Assembly (NCBI GenBank): GCA_905182995.1
Contig: CAJJDP010000003.1
Location: forward strand, 439,820-503,819
Direction of reading: 5' to 3'
Length of the DNA: 64,000 nucleotides
DNA from: Paramecium octaurelia
Lineage: Eukaryota; Ciliophora; Oligohymenophorea; Peniculida; Parameciidae
Made by a program: the position numbers and the translations under genes. Under the pieces are notes generated by a model. That model saw only the letters and a list, made by a program, of their open reading frames with translations, did not search any database and had not been told where the DNA came from. This document shows positions 37,712 through 50,865 of this stretch, in pieces. How positions within the stretch are numbered: position 1 is the stretch's first letter; each line of letters opens with the position of its first letter.

Positions 37712-40700
37712 ATGAAACAAGATTAAAAATCGGCCTCATTAGAAGAAAGTTCTACTAAAAGGGTATCCTACTCAATCTATTCAAAAGGAAAAAATACAGA
37801 CAATAAATTAGATAAAGTTTAACAATAGAATTATAATACTTAATAATTAATACTCTATCCTTTTAAATAAAGTATACAAGAAGAATAAAAAAATTTAACC
37901 TTAACCGAATAAGATTATTAGCAGGTCATTCGATATATGTTAGACTATCAGCAATCCCTTACTAATGGAGGAAAAAAGTCAATTATTTTAGAAAGAGCAG
38001 AATATCAGGACAATTCACTTTAATCAGATGAGGATCAGCCAATTGTGTAGATTTTAAAAAAAGTAATTGAAAAAATGTATAACGGTTTAAATACTGTCCA
38101 TATTCTTTAGAATTGTTGTCTTTCAGGTATTCATCTACTAGAATCAATAAACGAAATTTAATAATAGTATATTGATAAATTGCCAACATAAGATGAAAAT
38201 TATAGGATAACCTTATTTAATATTATTTCAACAAAAAATTAAAAGACGTTATTGTCACATCAAAAATTTAGCAGAATATTACAAAGCTTTAACATTTTAA
38301 TTGATTAAAACAATTATTTCAACTGTTCAGATTTATTCAAAGAAAAAAATTGTAAACTAAACTAAATACTCTTATAAAATTAGTACTTTTTACCTATTCA
38401 TTTTAACAAGCAACTATAAACAATTAAGGTTACTTCTGAGATCTAGAATGTATATAAATACTTTTTAAAATAAAAAATCATTTAATTTAAGCCAAAGATA
38501 ATCTTATTAGGTATAGAAATAGATAACACTTTTGAAATAGATAGCTACTATCTTAAAAAAATCCTACATCAATTAAATAAGTTATCTTAAAATTCTTTGA
38601 TAATTTTCCCCATCAATATGGGTAACATCAATAAAGAAAAATATTGTTAAACCTTAGTGAAATTTGTGAATGCTCTAAATACCTATAAATAAGCAAAAAA
38701 GAATCATATCTAAGATGTTGATAGGGCAATGAAGCCAACAAATTATCTTCCTTATATTGAGCGAGTGAGTCAAACTAGTAGGGAAAAATAATACTATAAA
38801 CTATAATTCTAAAGTTTAAATGTAGTGCATAAATTTGAATAATCAAATGAAGATTAATGTTAGGAAGGATTTAAATTTCCAATTATAAACGCAAAAAATG
38901 AAATAGAGTATGTGACTTTATATGACTCAAATGGTAAGAAATTTATTGAAATTGATTCTGACACTTAATACTACGTTTCTTATTTTCAAAAAAATGATGT
39001 TGTTAATAAACTATCAATGTCAATCGTTAAAAATGAACAACTTTATTGTGGTAAAATCAATTTGAATAAGATTGAGATCGAGAAGGAAAATGAAAATGAA
39101 AAGGAAAATGAAGAAGAAGATGAAAATGAAAATGAAAATGAAAATGAAAATGAAAATGAGAAAATAATAAAAATGCAAAAGATCTCTGTATTTTAAAATA
39201 ATTCTAATTCAGCTTTTCTGTTAGATTAGTATAAGTTTTATTAAGTTACTTTAGGTGTTAATGAAATTGATTAATTTATTGGAACTGTCATCATCTATAA
39301 TTTTGAAAAAAAAAAAATTAAAGTTGATTAGTTTTCAGTTCAACAAAATAACTAAATAATTAAATGTCATATAAAGGGTTTTACTATTATAAAACACTCA
39401 GAAACATCTTTTTCACTATTAAGTGGATGCAAAGATGGAGATCTATATCAATAAATTGGAATTAAATTAGATTTCGCCGAATCGAATTCACTTAAACTTA
39501 ATTAATATTAAAAACAATCAAGCATATTACCTAAAGGCTATGAAAGCCCATTAATTGTAAAATTCGAACCAAATTAAAGTTAAGGACAAAATCAAAATCA
39601 ATATTTATATTTTGAATCCTAAACAAATCATTTTGCTTTTCCTTATTCACCTTAAATCTATAAAATTATCTTTACACAGACCGCTTAGAAAACAATTTGT
39701 CAAAGTCAACCAATCTCAGATGTTATAAATGCATATCTATTCTAAAAATACTCAAAACTCTTCAGATCAGATTAAATAAACGTGAAATATTAGGATTTAG
39801 CTTCAAATAGGAGGAAATTTGATTTGATAATTTTAGATAAAACTTATGAACGTACTAACTATAAAGAATTTAATGATAATAAGGATATTACGTTATAAAA
39901 ATACTCCTAATAGAATTATTTGCATTTTTAATTTTTGTAATCTACAAATAATTAATTAAAGATTGATTTAAATATTGATTCATTCCTTTTAAAAAATAAT
40001 ATTGCCGATTTAAATAACATATGTCTATATAACAATGTAATATGATTTTTATATTTTTAGTGGCTAGAAGAATTAAAATTTTAGTATGTCTTTTTGTATA
40101 ATAGATCATAACACATTTATTTATTATATTATTAGAAAGATAAGTCAAGGTAATATTCTAAAAGGAAGTTTGTTTTTTATAATCAAGAAAATCCAACAGA
40201 TTACATTCCTTTTGATGAAGTTATGATAAATGATTATTATAATAGTATGATATGGGTTGTTAGGAAATATTAAGATAGAAAGAATCCATATCTTGTTGTT
40301 TATTGTTGGTAATGAATTTTGTATTAATATAGCCATTGGATGAGACTATAAGAAGTCAAAGATGCAGATATAAATGCTTAAATAAAAGTAAGGATGCATA
40401 AACTTTTTGAAATCAATATTTAGAGTGAAGTAATTGATATAATTGGTCTTGAAGTCCAAAAAAGTGATAATGTATTATTTAAATTAAAATAAAGACTCTT
40501 CTAATTTGTTCCTCAACTTTTATTTGCAAAATTCCAATATCAGAAATGCTAAACCATCTAGAAAGCATTTAAAATTAGATCGTAAATGTATATTCCTTTT
40601 ATGAAATCTTTAAAACTGAATTAAATATATGTCAAGACTCTCCAATGATTCTCTTAGATTTGAATGAGAATATGATGGCTCTTTTTTATCAATATTGTAT

Positions 40701-41289
40701 GGTTAATGGCTTAGATGAAAAGCAAGGGCAATTTCAAATTGAAATAAAAGCTAAGATATGGTTTTAAAAAATGAAATCTAAAAATAACATGAATAATTAT
40801 CTAGTTTCAAATAGTAATTATGACTTCATGAATTAAGATGACTAAGAACAGACCCAAGATGATCAATCTTTAATCAAATTGTCATTTAATTATTAAGCTT
40901 CGAATACATTAATTCTAGCAAAACTTATTTTAGTATAATAAAAAGGATCATAGTTCTAATCATTGATATTTTTTGAGGAAGAATTCAGTCAATTTTATGT
41001 TGGTTAATATGTATTTTCGCTTGATCAAAATTCGATTATTACACTGAAAATGATATAATTACAATATGACACAATTTAAATCCTCCAGAGCATATCTACA
41101 AATAAATACGAAACCCTGTTTATGTACGATTAATCAAATGATCTCATACATTCTGAAAGCACTTTAGAAAATTTTATTTTTAATCATTAAGTCAATCGCA
41201 AAATAAAAAATTATGAACAAAAGGAACCTGAGGGACAGACAAAAATATCTATATAAAAATCTGATTAAAAGTAGCTTCTATTAAATTGA
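37712..41289 (+). CDS. Large unknown protein with Glu-Asn repeat
   Basis: Predicted 1,168 residues; introns 40037-40060, 40309-40332 and 40472-40494 keep one frame from ATG to TGA. No recognised domain. Beta-strand-rich stretches dominate (for example KIILLGIEIDNTFEID, NAKNEIEYVTLYDSNGKKF). A low-complexity (Glu-Asn)n run lies near residues 457-485. No signal peptide or membrane helix seen. Short hydrophobic blocks alternate with Gln/Asn loops. It may be a ciliate-specific family; function cannot be given. Confidence 0.75.
39084..39160 (+). repeat. GAAAAT hexanucleotide microsatellite in a coding region
   Basis: About a dozen units of GAAAAT or close variants (GAAAAG, GAAGAA), in frame, coding alternating Glu-Asn. 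Length is likely to vary between strains. Confidence 0.85.
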
Positions 41290-41618
41290 CATTTATTAAA
41301 ATTTAGTATTCTCATTATTTTTATTTCATTTTTATTGTTGAAATAAATTATGTTTATATCAATTCATAATATATTTCAATTTGTAATGTCTTCAAATTTG
41401 ATTATATTCTAACCAAATTTCATAATAAATTTGAGTTGATATTTAATTAAGACAATTTAATTTCTGAAATATCATATGCAAACACATGATTTAAAGAAGT
41501 TAATAATTAACTTAAAGATATTTAAGATATAATAAATAATGCAAGATTAATCCCTGAACTCTCATTTTTAATAATTTTGTTTATATTTTGATTTAAAATA
41601 AATCTGATAGATAAGAAA
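41290..41618. other. Intergenic, convergent 3' ends
   Basis: About 330 bp of AT-rich DNA between two convergent stop codons. Nothing recognisable. Confidence 0.6.
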
Positions 41619-44600
41619 TCATTAATAAATTTGCACCAAATATCTCATCTTTACTCTGCTTTCATCATAGACAATATATTCTGAATTTTGAGTGTAAAAA
41701 CTTATATTCTTAGTCATCTATTGTAATTAATGAGGGATTGAATTAGAAACAATTTATCCAATCGGAACTATGCATCCATTAGGCATTTTAATTTAAGACA
41801 TTGGATCAGGACCTCTGGAGCCAACAGCCTTCAAAGTATACTCAGGTTCTTATAAATATAAATGAATTCTTACTTTAAAATTCAAGACAATTTTGAACAG
41901 GGTTATTATATACGTCAATTTAATTCATGCAACTCACTTCACATAATAATAAATATCGATATGTTTGGTACTAATTAGCATTATTTTGGTTTCGATGAAA
42001 CGAATTATATCCGTAACTATTATTGATTGTATAATCTTAAGTGTAATTATAGCTCTTAGAGAATTGATCTGCAAAATAGATACCTTTTCCGAACATTGCC
42101 CCTGTATTAACTGCCCAGGAAGGTGCAACTATAATAGTCTAAATATTAATTACTTTTTAATCCTAAAGCTAGTAAACTCATGAAATTGGAAATCTTGGAA
42201 CCATGCCATAAAAGAATTCTAGGTTCTTGGTTAAATTTGTCAAATTTCTACGCCTCTCCTTTCCTTTCAATAGCAAAGATATTTGCAATTCTAACACCTT
42301 AAGTTCTATAGATGTATGTTTGTATCATTTTATATTCTAGATCTTACGTATTTAAAGTCAGCATTTTAATATTCAAAGCATTAAAACAATAAGTTATAGG
42401 ATGAATAGAATTTAAATTGTAATTTGCTCCAAGTAATATCTTAATAGATTGTTCAACGTTTAGAAGTAATTCTAAAAATTGTAATTGTTGATTGATTATT
42501 TCTTCAGTTTCCAACAATGGTAAGAGATTTTATCTCATTTAAACGTTTGGAATTAATTCATAATATCTAGCAGATTTGTCATTAATTTCTGAATAATATT
42601 ATTACAATCTCTTTAGATCGACATCTATTTAATTCATATAGAGATTGACTTCTAAAACTGTTTCTTTAAGTTCTAATAATATTTCTTTAGCTTTTAGTAT
42701 AGTATTTTTGTCTAACTTCTCAATAGGCACAAATCCTGTATCAAATTGATGGATTGATAATTCCTATTGATATAATTTAACCTAGGAGAATTGTTCAATA
42801 ACTTTGTAAATGCTAGTATCTAACTTGCATTTAGGATATGGTGATTACTCGCTTAAATCAAAAGGTTCTAATAGAGATTTGTAGTTCTTGTTATTTTAAC
42901 ACTTAATAAGCTGATACTTTTCTGGCTTTTTATCGAATTCTTCTTCTCCTGACTTAATCAATTTCCAGTTATTGCCACCTGTTTTGGCAGCAAATATTTT
43001 ACAGAATTCCTTAATTGTAGCTTCCAAATTTTCAAAGGGAGTCATTTAGAATTGGCCTTCTTCACCTATTTGACCCCATTTTGTGAATAAGATATAATTG
43101 TTTCTATTTTTATCAAATAAGATTTGCATCTTATAGAAAACATTTTTATGAAAGTTTCTATTCACAATATCAACTTTAGAGAGCAAACATTACCATAGGC
43201 CATAATCTGGATCATCATAAACTCTCAAATCACCCTTAGCAATTTTGGCTTACTTATCCACAATGCATTTATTATCAATTTCAGCTTCTATTTAAATATT
43301 CTTTTTTTCTAAGAATTTTAGAGCATCTTCTTCAAAATCTACTTCTTGATCTGGCCATAGTGCTGTGGCAATTACAGAAGTAGCCATTCTTTGTTATCTC
43401 AAACTTCTAGTGTGATGAGCATTATTAGCTAAGAGTTCATCCTTCATGAGTTGAGCATCAAATATTAAAGCGTAATCTAGTGGAGTCAATCCATTATTAT
43501 CTAGAAGGTTGTAATCAAACATTTTCATTAAAATTTTCAACATTTCAACATTTTCATAGGAACCGAAATCTAATGGCAAGACAACGTGATGAATAGGATT
43601 TTTCCCCTCATTATCACGCATTTAAAGCTAAGTATTAAATGAGGGCTGCTGAATCAAAAATTTCACAAATTCTAAATTGTTATTTTTAATAGCAATATTC
43701 AATGCTGTTTAACCTTGATGATTCTATTCATTAATGTCAATTCCATAATTCACAAATCTTTAGAGTTTCTAAGTGTCATAAATCTTTAAGTGATCAACTA
43801 AATACATGAAGGGTTTAATGTAAGTATTTGTGTTCAAAATTTTGAATTTAACGTTAGCATTCAAACCTAGTTGCAGCATCCTATCAAAATTATAATTTTA
43901 GTCTCTTTGGAAAAGTAAAGTGAAAGCATTATTTTCTGTATTGTCCATCAAATTAGGATCACATTTTCTATTATATAGGAAATATTCAACTAATGAATTA
44001 TTATTCTTTGAGATTGCATAATGTAGGGGTAATTTCTGATAGATATCTTAAACATAGGGACTGATGTTTTTTTATTCAAATTATTCTATTATTTCAGATT
44101 TCAGGTCTGCAGGAACTTGAGCTGAATAAATTGCAAATAAATGAAATAAATTTTACCCATTGGAATTTAATTTCGATAAATCTTTTTCATTCTTTACTTT
44201 CATTAAGAGAGTGAGCACTAATTAAAATTAATTTGCATTAATGGCATCTTGAATTGCATTTACAAATTCATATCCATCACTAATTAATAAGTAAGCGACA
44301 CCTTGCCATCCAAATCTAATTGCTTGAGAGAAATAACTATATTCTCCAGTTGACAAATTATTATGTAGATGTTATGGGAGATCTAAATCCTAACTAAGCT
44401 TTTGTTGTATTTTTTATAATATCAATCTCTCTCTTTAAGATATTTTATCAGCTTAACTTCTCTCAAATTAAGGAATTACCTTTTATTATTATTATTATTT
44501 CTATTTGTCTCTTTTACGAGAATAAAATACATTCTTCTCTGAACTATCCTCACAGGAGTCTTCCTCTAAACCTTCATCATCTTCTTAATAATCGTCGTCT

Positions 44601-47600
44601 GACTCATCGTCCATTTAGTCTTATAGCTATTAATTTTAAGCAGCTTATTTTGCTCTTTCACTCTCATCCTCAATGATCATCAATATATCAATTTCAGGAT
44701 CATTTTTTATTTCTTCCCTGTACATCTTCTCTTTTTCTGATCTTAAATCACTTAGACTAACTATGTTGATAACCTTATTGACATCAACCTTATTGTCAAT
44801 CAACATTGTACTGAAATTGGCATGCAAAAAGAACGAATAGGCTATTGGAGTATTCTTATAAATATCAGGTGTGTCAACAGCTGCTCCCATCTTTATCATG
44901 TATCTACCTGAAATTGCACTTCCTCTTAAGGCTGCATAATGCAATGGGGATCTTTAATATCTATCCAATACATTAACATCGCATTCTTTATACGCTAATA
45001 AAGAGGAGACCGATTCAAATGGATCTATCTCCTTTGTTGAAGTAGGATCATTAAATTTAGTGAAGGAATAAAATAATGGAGTTCTACCATAGATATCTTT
45101 TATATCACATTTAGCTCCAAATTTTATCAACTATTATTCCATCTAAAAACTTGCATTCGCATTAGGATTACTGAAATTTATAGCAAAATGTAGTGCCGTC
45201 CTTCCTTTTTGATCTTAATAGTTTGGATTTACTTTGAATTCTGACAAGAAAATCTTTACAGTCTGTAATTCTGTTTTCTCTACAAATTAATGTAGAGGCA
45301 CTTAATTCGAATTATTAACATCATTTATTTAACCACCTAAACTTACTAGTTTGACTAAAAGTTGATGCCATGTTTGATTATATTTTAGTGCTATCATCAA
45401 GGTTGGAGTATTTCCTTGAGAATTCTTTTCATTAAAGTCTAAGCCCAACTTTATCATATAATCTAAAAAGGAATATGATGTTTCATCATGTCTATGCAAC
45501 ATTACCAGTCCAGGGTTAAAGCTTTTAAAGAAATAATGCAAAGGAGTACCAAATTGATCCCTTTGTGTAACCATCTCATTTGGAAATATTTATAACAATT
45601 CTTTGACAAAGGAGATACTTGGAAATGACTCGAAAACCAAATGGAATATATTGGTCTTACTTTAAGCTGAATCTTAATTATAAATTTACTGCATCATTAC
45701 ATTCTAATTTATATTGGCTCCTTTTTAAATGAGAAGCTTTAATTATTTAAAAATAAAATTTTAGTAGTAATAACCATCCTCAATTCTTTTCATTTCTATT
45801 TGATTCAATTTCTTAGTTGATATTCCTACAGAAACCTAAAGTTTATCATGATAAAACCATTCTGAATGAAGCTTGCAATCCGCATTTTATAGTCTCTTAC
45901 GTATATCATCCTAAAATTTCTCCTTAGGTGTTTAAATCTAGTTTGAATAGCCTTGATTGTTATTGTAATTTTAGTTCCAAGTTCCAAAATTGTTATTCGA
46001 AAATCCAAAATTGTTATTCGAAATTCCGAAATTGTTACTCTGATTTTAAAAAACGGAACCCCTATTATTAGAAGGAAATAGATTATTAGAATTACCAAAA
46101 CCAAAATTTGTTTGAAATTAATTTTATGAGCGTTATGCAAATATATTTTATCGTTATTACTATTAACCAAATCCAAAAGTTGGTTGATTTTAAGGTGGAG
46201 CAAATAAATTATTTTATTGAGCCATATTATTCGTTGGAATATTTAATGTTTATTATTAAACTTATGGAATTTAACTCAGAGTTTATTAGTTCTGAAAAAA
46301 ACCTCCTGATGCATTAATTTAATTCTTAAATAAATTTTGTAATTCTTACTCTTAGTTATTAGGCATCAATATAGATTCTTAGGTAATTTATTCAGATAAT
46401 CTCTATTCAAATTTTTTAAGTGGTTGCTGAACTTCTTATAATTATTCTTCTTAAAACTTCTATTCATACTCATTTACAATGTCTTGCCATATTTCCTTCT
46501 TGGCTTGATTAATATTGGATAAGAACTCTTATTAAATTTTTGATGCAATTGAAGTAACAAAAATCTAAATGATCTTTAAATGAGGTACAAATCCTTGAAT
46601 ATCAGATTAGTGAAGTAGAGATGGATTTATCTTATCTAAAATTATTTAGAATAGTTAAATTCCAAGGTCTTCATAAAAGTACTGATTTTCTATCATAATG
46701 TGTAATAATGTTTTATTTTCTCTATTTACTATATCTAACTCAATCTAGTTCTCTTCAATTAGTTCAAGGCAGAGTTTGTAATTCTTTTTAGACAACAATA
46801 ATGAAAATGGGGTTAATCCATTTTCTTTTTCCTAAGAGTTAATATTAGCTCCATTTGCAATCAGTAATTTGATTAATTTATTTTATATTTCTGATTATTA
46901 ACCATTAATGGCATGTAACAAGCTAGATCTGCCATCCTTATCTTAACTATTAATATCTGCTCCATGATCTATCAATAGTTGGATGAGGTCAATTAATTAG
47001 TCTGAGAATGTGAGTGATAAGGCATGTTATAGACATGTTTTACCGAATTTATCTTGTATATTGATATCAGCTTTTTTTTCTTAGATTACGTACTTAATGA
47101 ATTCAAATTATTCAACTGTTTAATTAAATTACTTGATTAGTCCTGCGACTAAAGTTAAGCCATCATCATCAATACAATTTACATCTGTGCTTTCATATTT
47201 CAACAATGCTTTAACAATACCTATATGATTTTTAGCTTAAGCTACATTCAAAGGTTTCAATTTCCAAGAGTTGAATTCATTCTAATCAGCTCCAGCCTCA
47301 ATCAAAGTTTAAATACAATCTAAAAAACCATATGCAGCAGCATGATGAATGGCACTATTTTTTGATGAATCACTAATTTTAAAGTCTGCCCCATAATAAA
47401 GCAATTTAGACAAAATGGCCAAATTTCCATTTCTAGCAGCCATAATTAATGGTGTTCTTCCAAATTTATCCTTAGCATTGATTCTTGCCCCTTCATCTAA
47501 CAAATATTCAACTAATTCTAAATGATTATATGCTGCCGCGTAATGCAAAGCTGTCATTCTGTTTTTTCCTGCAAAATTAATCAACAATCCATTTTCAATT

Positions 47601-50600
47601 AATAATTTTACACATTCAACATGACCATTTTAACTAGCAAAATGAATTGCAGAATTACCCTCCTTATTTTTTGCCTTCAAATTAGTATTTACTAATAATT
47701 TAACGTTATGGGAACGACCAAATTTGGCTGCTAGCATTAAAGGAGTTTCCAAAAATTTATTACCTTCTCTTGAATCCACACCATTTGCCAACAAATATTC
47801 TAAGCAATTTGAGGTTTAGGAGACAGCAGCATAATGAACAGGTTTACTACCATTTTCATCTTAGATATTGTATTCCATCGTCTACTCCATAAAATACTTT
47901 AGGAACTATTCGGATGGATTTATACATGCACAATGANCAAATCCTTGAATATCAGATTAGTGAAGTAGAGATGGATTTATCTTATCTAAAATTATTTAGA
48001 ATAGTTAAATTCCAAGGTCTTCATAAAAGTACTGATTTTCTATCATAATGTGTAATAATGTTTTATTTTCTCTATTTACTATATCTAACTCAATCTAGTT
48101 CTCTTCAATTAGTTCAAGGCAGAGTTTGTAATTCTTTTTAGACAACAATAATGAAAATGGGGTTAATCCATTTTCTTTTTCCTAAGAGTTAATATTAGCT
48201 CCATTTGCAATCAGTAATTTGATTAATTTATTTTATATTTCTGATTATTAACCATTAATGGCATGTAACAAGCTAGATCTGCCATCCTTATCTTAACTAT
48301 TAATATCTGCTCCATGATCTATCAATAGTTGGATGAGGTCAATTAATTAGTCTGAGAATGTGAGTGATAAGGCATGTTATAGACATGTTTTACCGAATTT
48401 ATCTTGTATATTGATATCAGCTTTTTTTTCTTAGATTACGTACTTAATGAATTCAAATTATTCAACTGTTTAATTAAATTACTTGATTAGTCCTGCGACT
48501 AAAGTTAAGCCATCATCATCAATACAATTTACATCTGTGCTTTCATATTTCAACAATGCTTTAACAATACCTATATGATTTTTAGCTTAAGCTACATTCA
48601 AAGGTTTCAATTTCCAAGAGTTGAATTCATTCTAATCAGCTCCAGCCTCAATCAAAGTTTAAATACAATCTAAAAAACCATATGCAGCAGCATGATGAAT
48701 GGCACTATTTTTTGATGAATCACTAATTTTAAAGTCTGCCCCATAATAAAGCAATTTAGACAAAATGGCCAAATTTCCATTTCTAGCAGCCATAATTAAT
48801 GGTGTTCTTCCAAATTTATCCTTAGCATTGATTCTTGCCCCTTCATCTAACAAATATTCAACTAATTCTAAATGATTATATGCTGCCGCGTAATGCAAAG
48901 CTGTCATTCTGTTTTTTCCTGCAAAATTAATCAACAATCCATTTTCAATTAATAATTTTACACATTCAACATGACCATTTTAACTAGCAAAATGAATTGC
49001 AGAATTACCCTCCTTATTTTTTGCCTTCAAATTAGTATTTACTAATAATTTAACGTTATGGGAACGACCAAATTTGGCTGCTAGCATTAAAGGAGTTTCC
49101 AAAAATTTATTACCTTCTCTTGAATCCACACCATTTGCCAACAAATATTCTAAGCAATTTGAGGTTTAGGAGACAGCAGCATAATGAACAGGTTTACTAC
49201 CATTTTCATCTTAGATATTGTATTCCATCGTCTACTCCATAAAATACTTTAGGAACTATTCGGATGGATTTATACATGCACAATGAATTGGAGTGATTAG
49301 AAATTCATTCTACGTTTTCTTTGTAATGGATATCTTTTTTATTTAATCTAATTTATAGGTGCTGAAGTTATCGTCTAAAGCATCATGATGCAAATAATTA
49401 AATCCATAACCATCGAGATTGTTTGTTAATGCGTATTTGATCAAGAATTTAGCAGACTTAATATTACCACATCTAACTGCAAAAGCAACATTCTCAATTA
49501 AATAGTGATCATATTTTGATGATTTTAGATAAATGAATAATTATTCATACATTTCACAATTTGTTTCAATCTGTAATAACCGTCTACTTTCTTAATTAGA
49601 ATCATATTGATAATTTAGATCATAAACAAATGCATTGTTTCCTTCTCTATTTCCTCTACCAAGAGCAACCTTTCTTAATTTTACACCATAAGCTTGTCTA
49701 TTATTATAGCCAGTGTCTATTTCTTTTAGTTAGCAAGGTAAATCTGAATAATATTTAATTCCTCTTTTCAATTAATTTTATAGAAAATGCGTCAATAGTT
49801 GTTTATCTTATCTTCTAAATAGGATATCCAATATTGAAATATCATATTCTGGTCCCCATCTATCATACAAATTAGAAATTCTGTGGTCTCCAAATAAAAT
49901 TTCTTCCAACAGAGCCTTATTCCCTGTAATTGCTGCTCTTATGATTTCTTTATTATTCATTCTTGTGCTATCGTAATCAATAAAATTATCTTCAGTTCCT
50001 TCAAATTGTGTACTAAAACTCTTCAGATTTTTAAGATTTTCATTCAATTTTCTTTTTCTCTTTTTTCCCTTTTTCTTCTCTTTTTCTTCAGTTTTTCTTG
50101 ATTATCTTTATTTTTTTGGGACAGGCTCAGCTTCAGCAGATGAGCTTTGTTCACTTGATTCTTCTTCATATTAGCTAAATTGTGTTTCTACTTGAGTTTT
50201 TTATTAGGCTGATTTTCTGGGTTTTTTTTTAATTGGTCTATCATTATCCTCATCCTCATCATCATCATATTTTTTCTATGATTACTTGACCTTCTATTTC
50301 AAATCCTTAATTAAACTTCTCTGACTTTATTTATATATTTCCATGTCTACTACATAAATAGTTTCATCTGAATGAATGACTGATATTCCCTCAATATCAA
50401 CCCTAAAATATATGTAATATTTACCATTTAGTCTGCGATGGAATTGTTGTGTATCCATTACATTTATATTATTATTTATTTTTCTTTTTCTTTTCAAATG
50501 GCACCAATTCGGTTACGTGAAATTCTTCTTCATTCTCATTCCAATCCTAAAGTAGTTTGTATAACGTGAATTCTGTTTCAACTTTACACAATATAACTTA

Positions 50601-50657
50601 GTCTTTTTTTAAAATCTATTCTTTTTTGGCGCGATTGCTTCTTAAATTTCTATTCAT
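41619..50657 (-). CDS. Giant ankyrin-FG-WGR poly(ADP-ribose) polymerase
   Basis: Without the 1,350-bp assembly artefact the model is about 2,538 residues; introns at about 50410-50431, 42129-42153 and 41849-41873 give a length divisible by three. Order: basic/acidic N-terminus with Lys-Arg clusters (nuclear-signal-like, about 50040-50300); two blocks of ankyrin repeats (about 49800-46600 and 45700-43390; typical NRMTALHYAAAYNHLELVEY); between them an Asn/Gln/Phe/Gly stretch with NNFG repeats (about 46320-45950); acidic linker (44500-44650); WGR domain (NYILFTKWGQIGEEGQFQ, about 43080); PARP regulatory helices; catalytic domain with the H-Y-E triad (LLWHGS, GKGIYFAD, EYIVYDESRVKMRYL). So it should make poly(ADP-ribose) on NAD+, probably in the nucleus, with targets chosen through ankyrin surfaces as in tankyrases. 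Frame continuity over 9 kb was read in segments, not base by base. Confidence 0.82.
45950..46320 (-). repeat. FG/NNFG repeat stretch inside the PARP gene
   Basis: Codes a Gln/Asn-rich segment with repeated FG or NNFG units (ISNNNFGFSNNNFGTWN and similar, plus TNFGFGNSNNLF). The DNA has a tandem about 21-bp unit at 45980-46040. FG repeats of this kind are the sticky elements of nucleoporins. Confidence 0.7.
46588..47936. repeat. Copy A of an exact 1,349-bp direct duplication (assembly artefact)
   Basis: Matches 47938-49286 wherever I compared them, separated only by an N at 47937. Starts CAAATCCTTGAATATCAG and ends ATGCACAATGA in both. Lies inside the first ankyrin block of the PARP gene. Natural ankyrin repeats are 33 residues and diverged; a perfect 1.35-kb copy next to an N is an unmerged contig overlap. 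Confidence 0.92.
47937..47937. other. Single N between duplicated contig ends
   Basis: One undetermined base between the two 1,349-bp copies. Copy plus N is 1,350 bases, a multiple of three, so gene prediction can read through it and add 450 false residues. Confidence 0.95.
47938..49286. repeat. Copy B of the 1,349-bp direct duplication
   Basis: Matches 46588-47936; unique sequence continues from 49287. Only one copy should be kept in the gene model. Confidence 0.92.
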
Positions 50658-50865
50658 AAAATTGAATTTACAATTATTTGAGAATATACATAGTTGAGTT
50701 TCTGATGATTGTTTAATAATTTCTGAATTGACATTATGATAGATTTCTAACGAGATATTATAAATCTATAATTGACTATGATAAATTAATGGTTCAGTTC
50801 TTGAATATATTAATAGAAAATAATAAAAAAAGATTGTGTATTTATAAACCCTTACAAAAATTATT

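Noticed and set aside
39084..39160. CRISPR-like or regulatory repeat
   Set aside because: It is an in-frame hexanucleotide microsatellite coding Glu-Asn, with no spacers.
41934..42183. Two short open frames near the PARP 3' end
   Set aside because: They overlap the PARP catalytic domain in wrong frames or on the opposite strand.
46588..49286. Real segmental duplication of ankyrin repeats
   Set aside because: Ankyrin duplications diverge and follow 99-base units; this one has arbitrary borders that coincide with an N.
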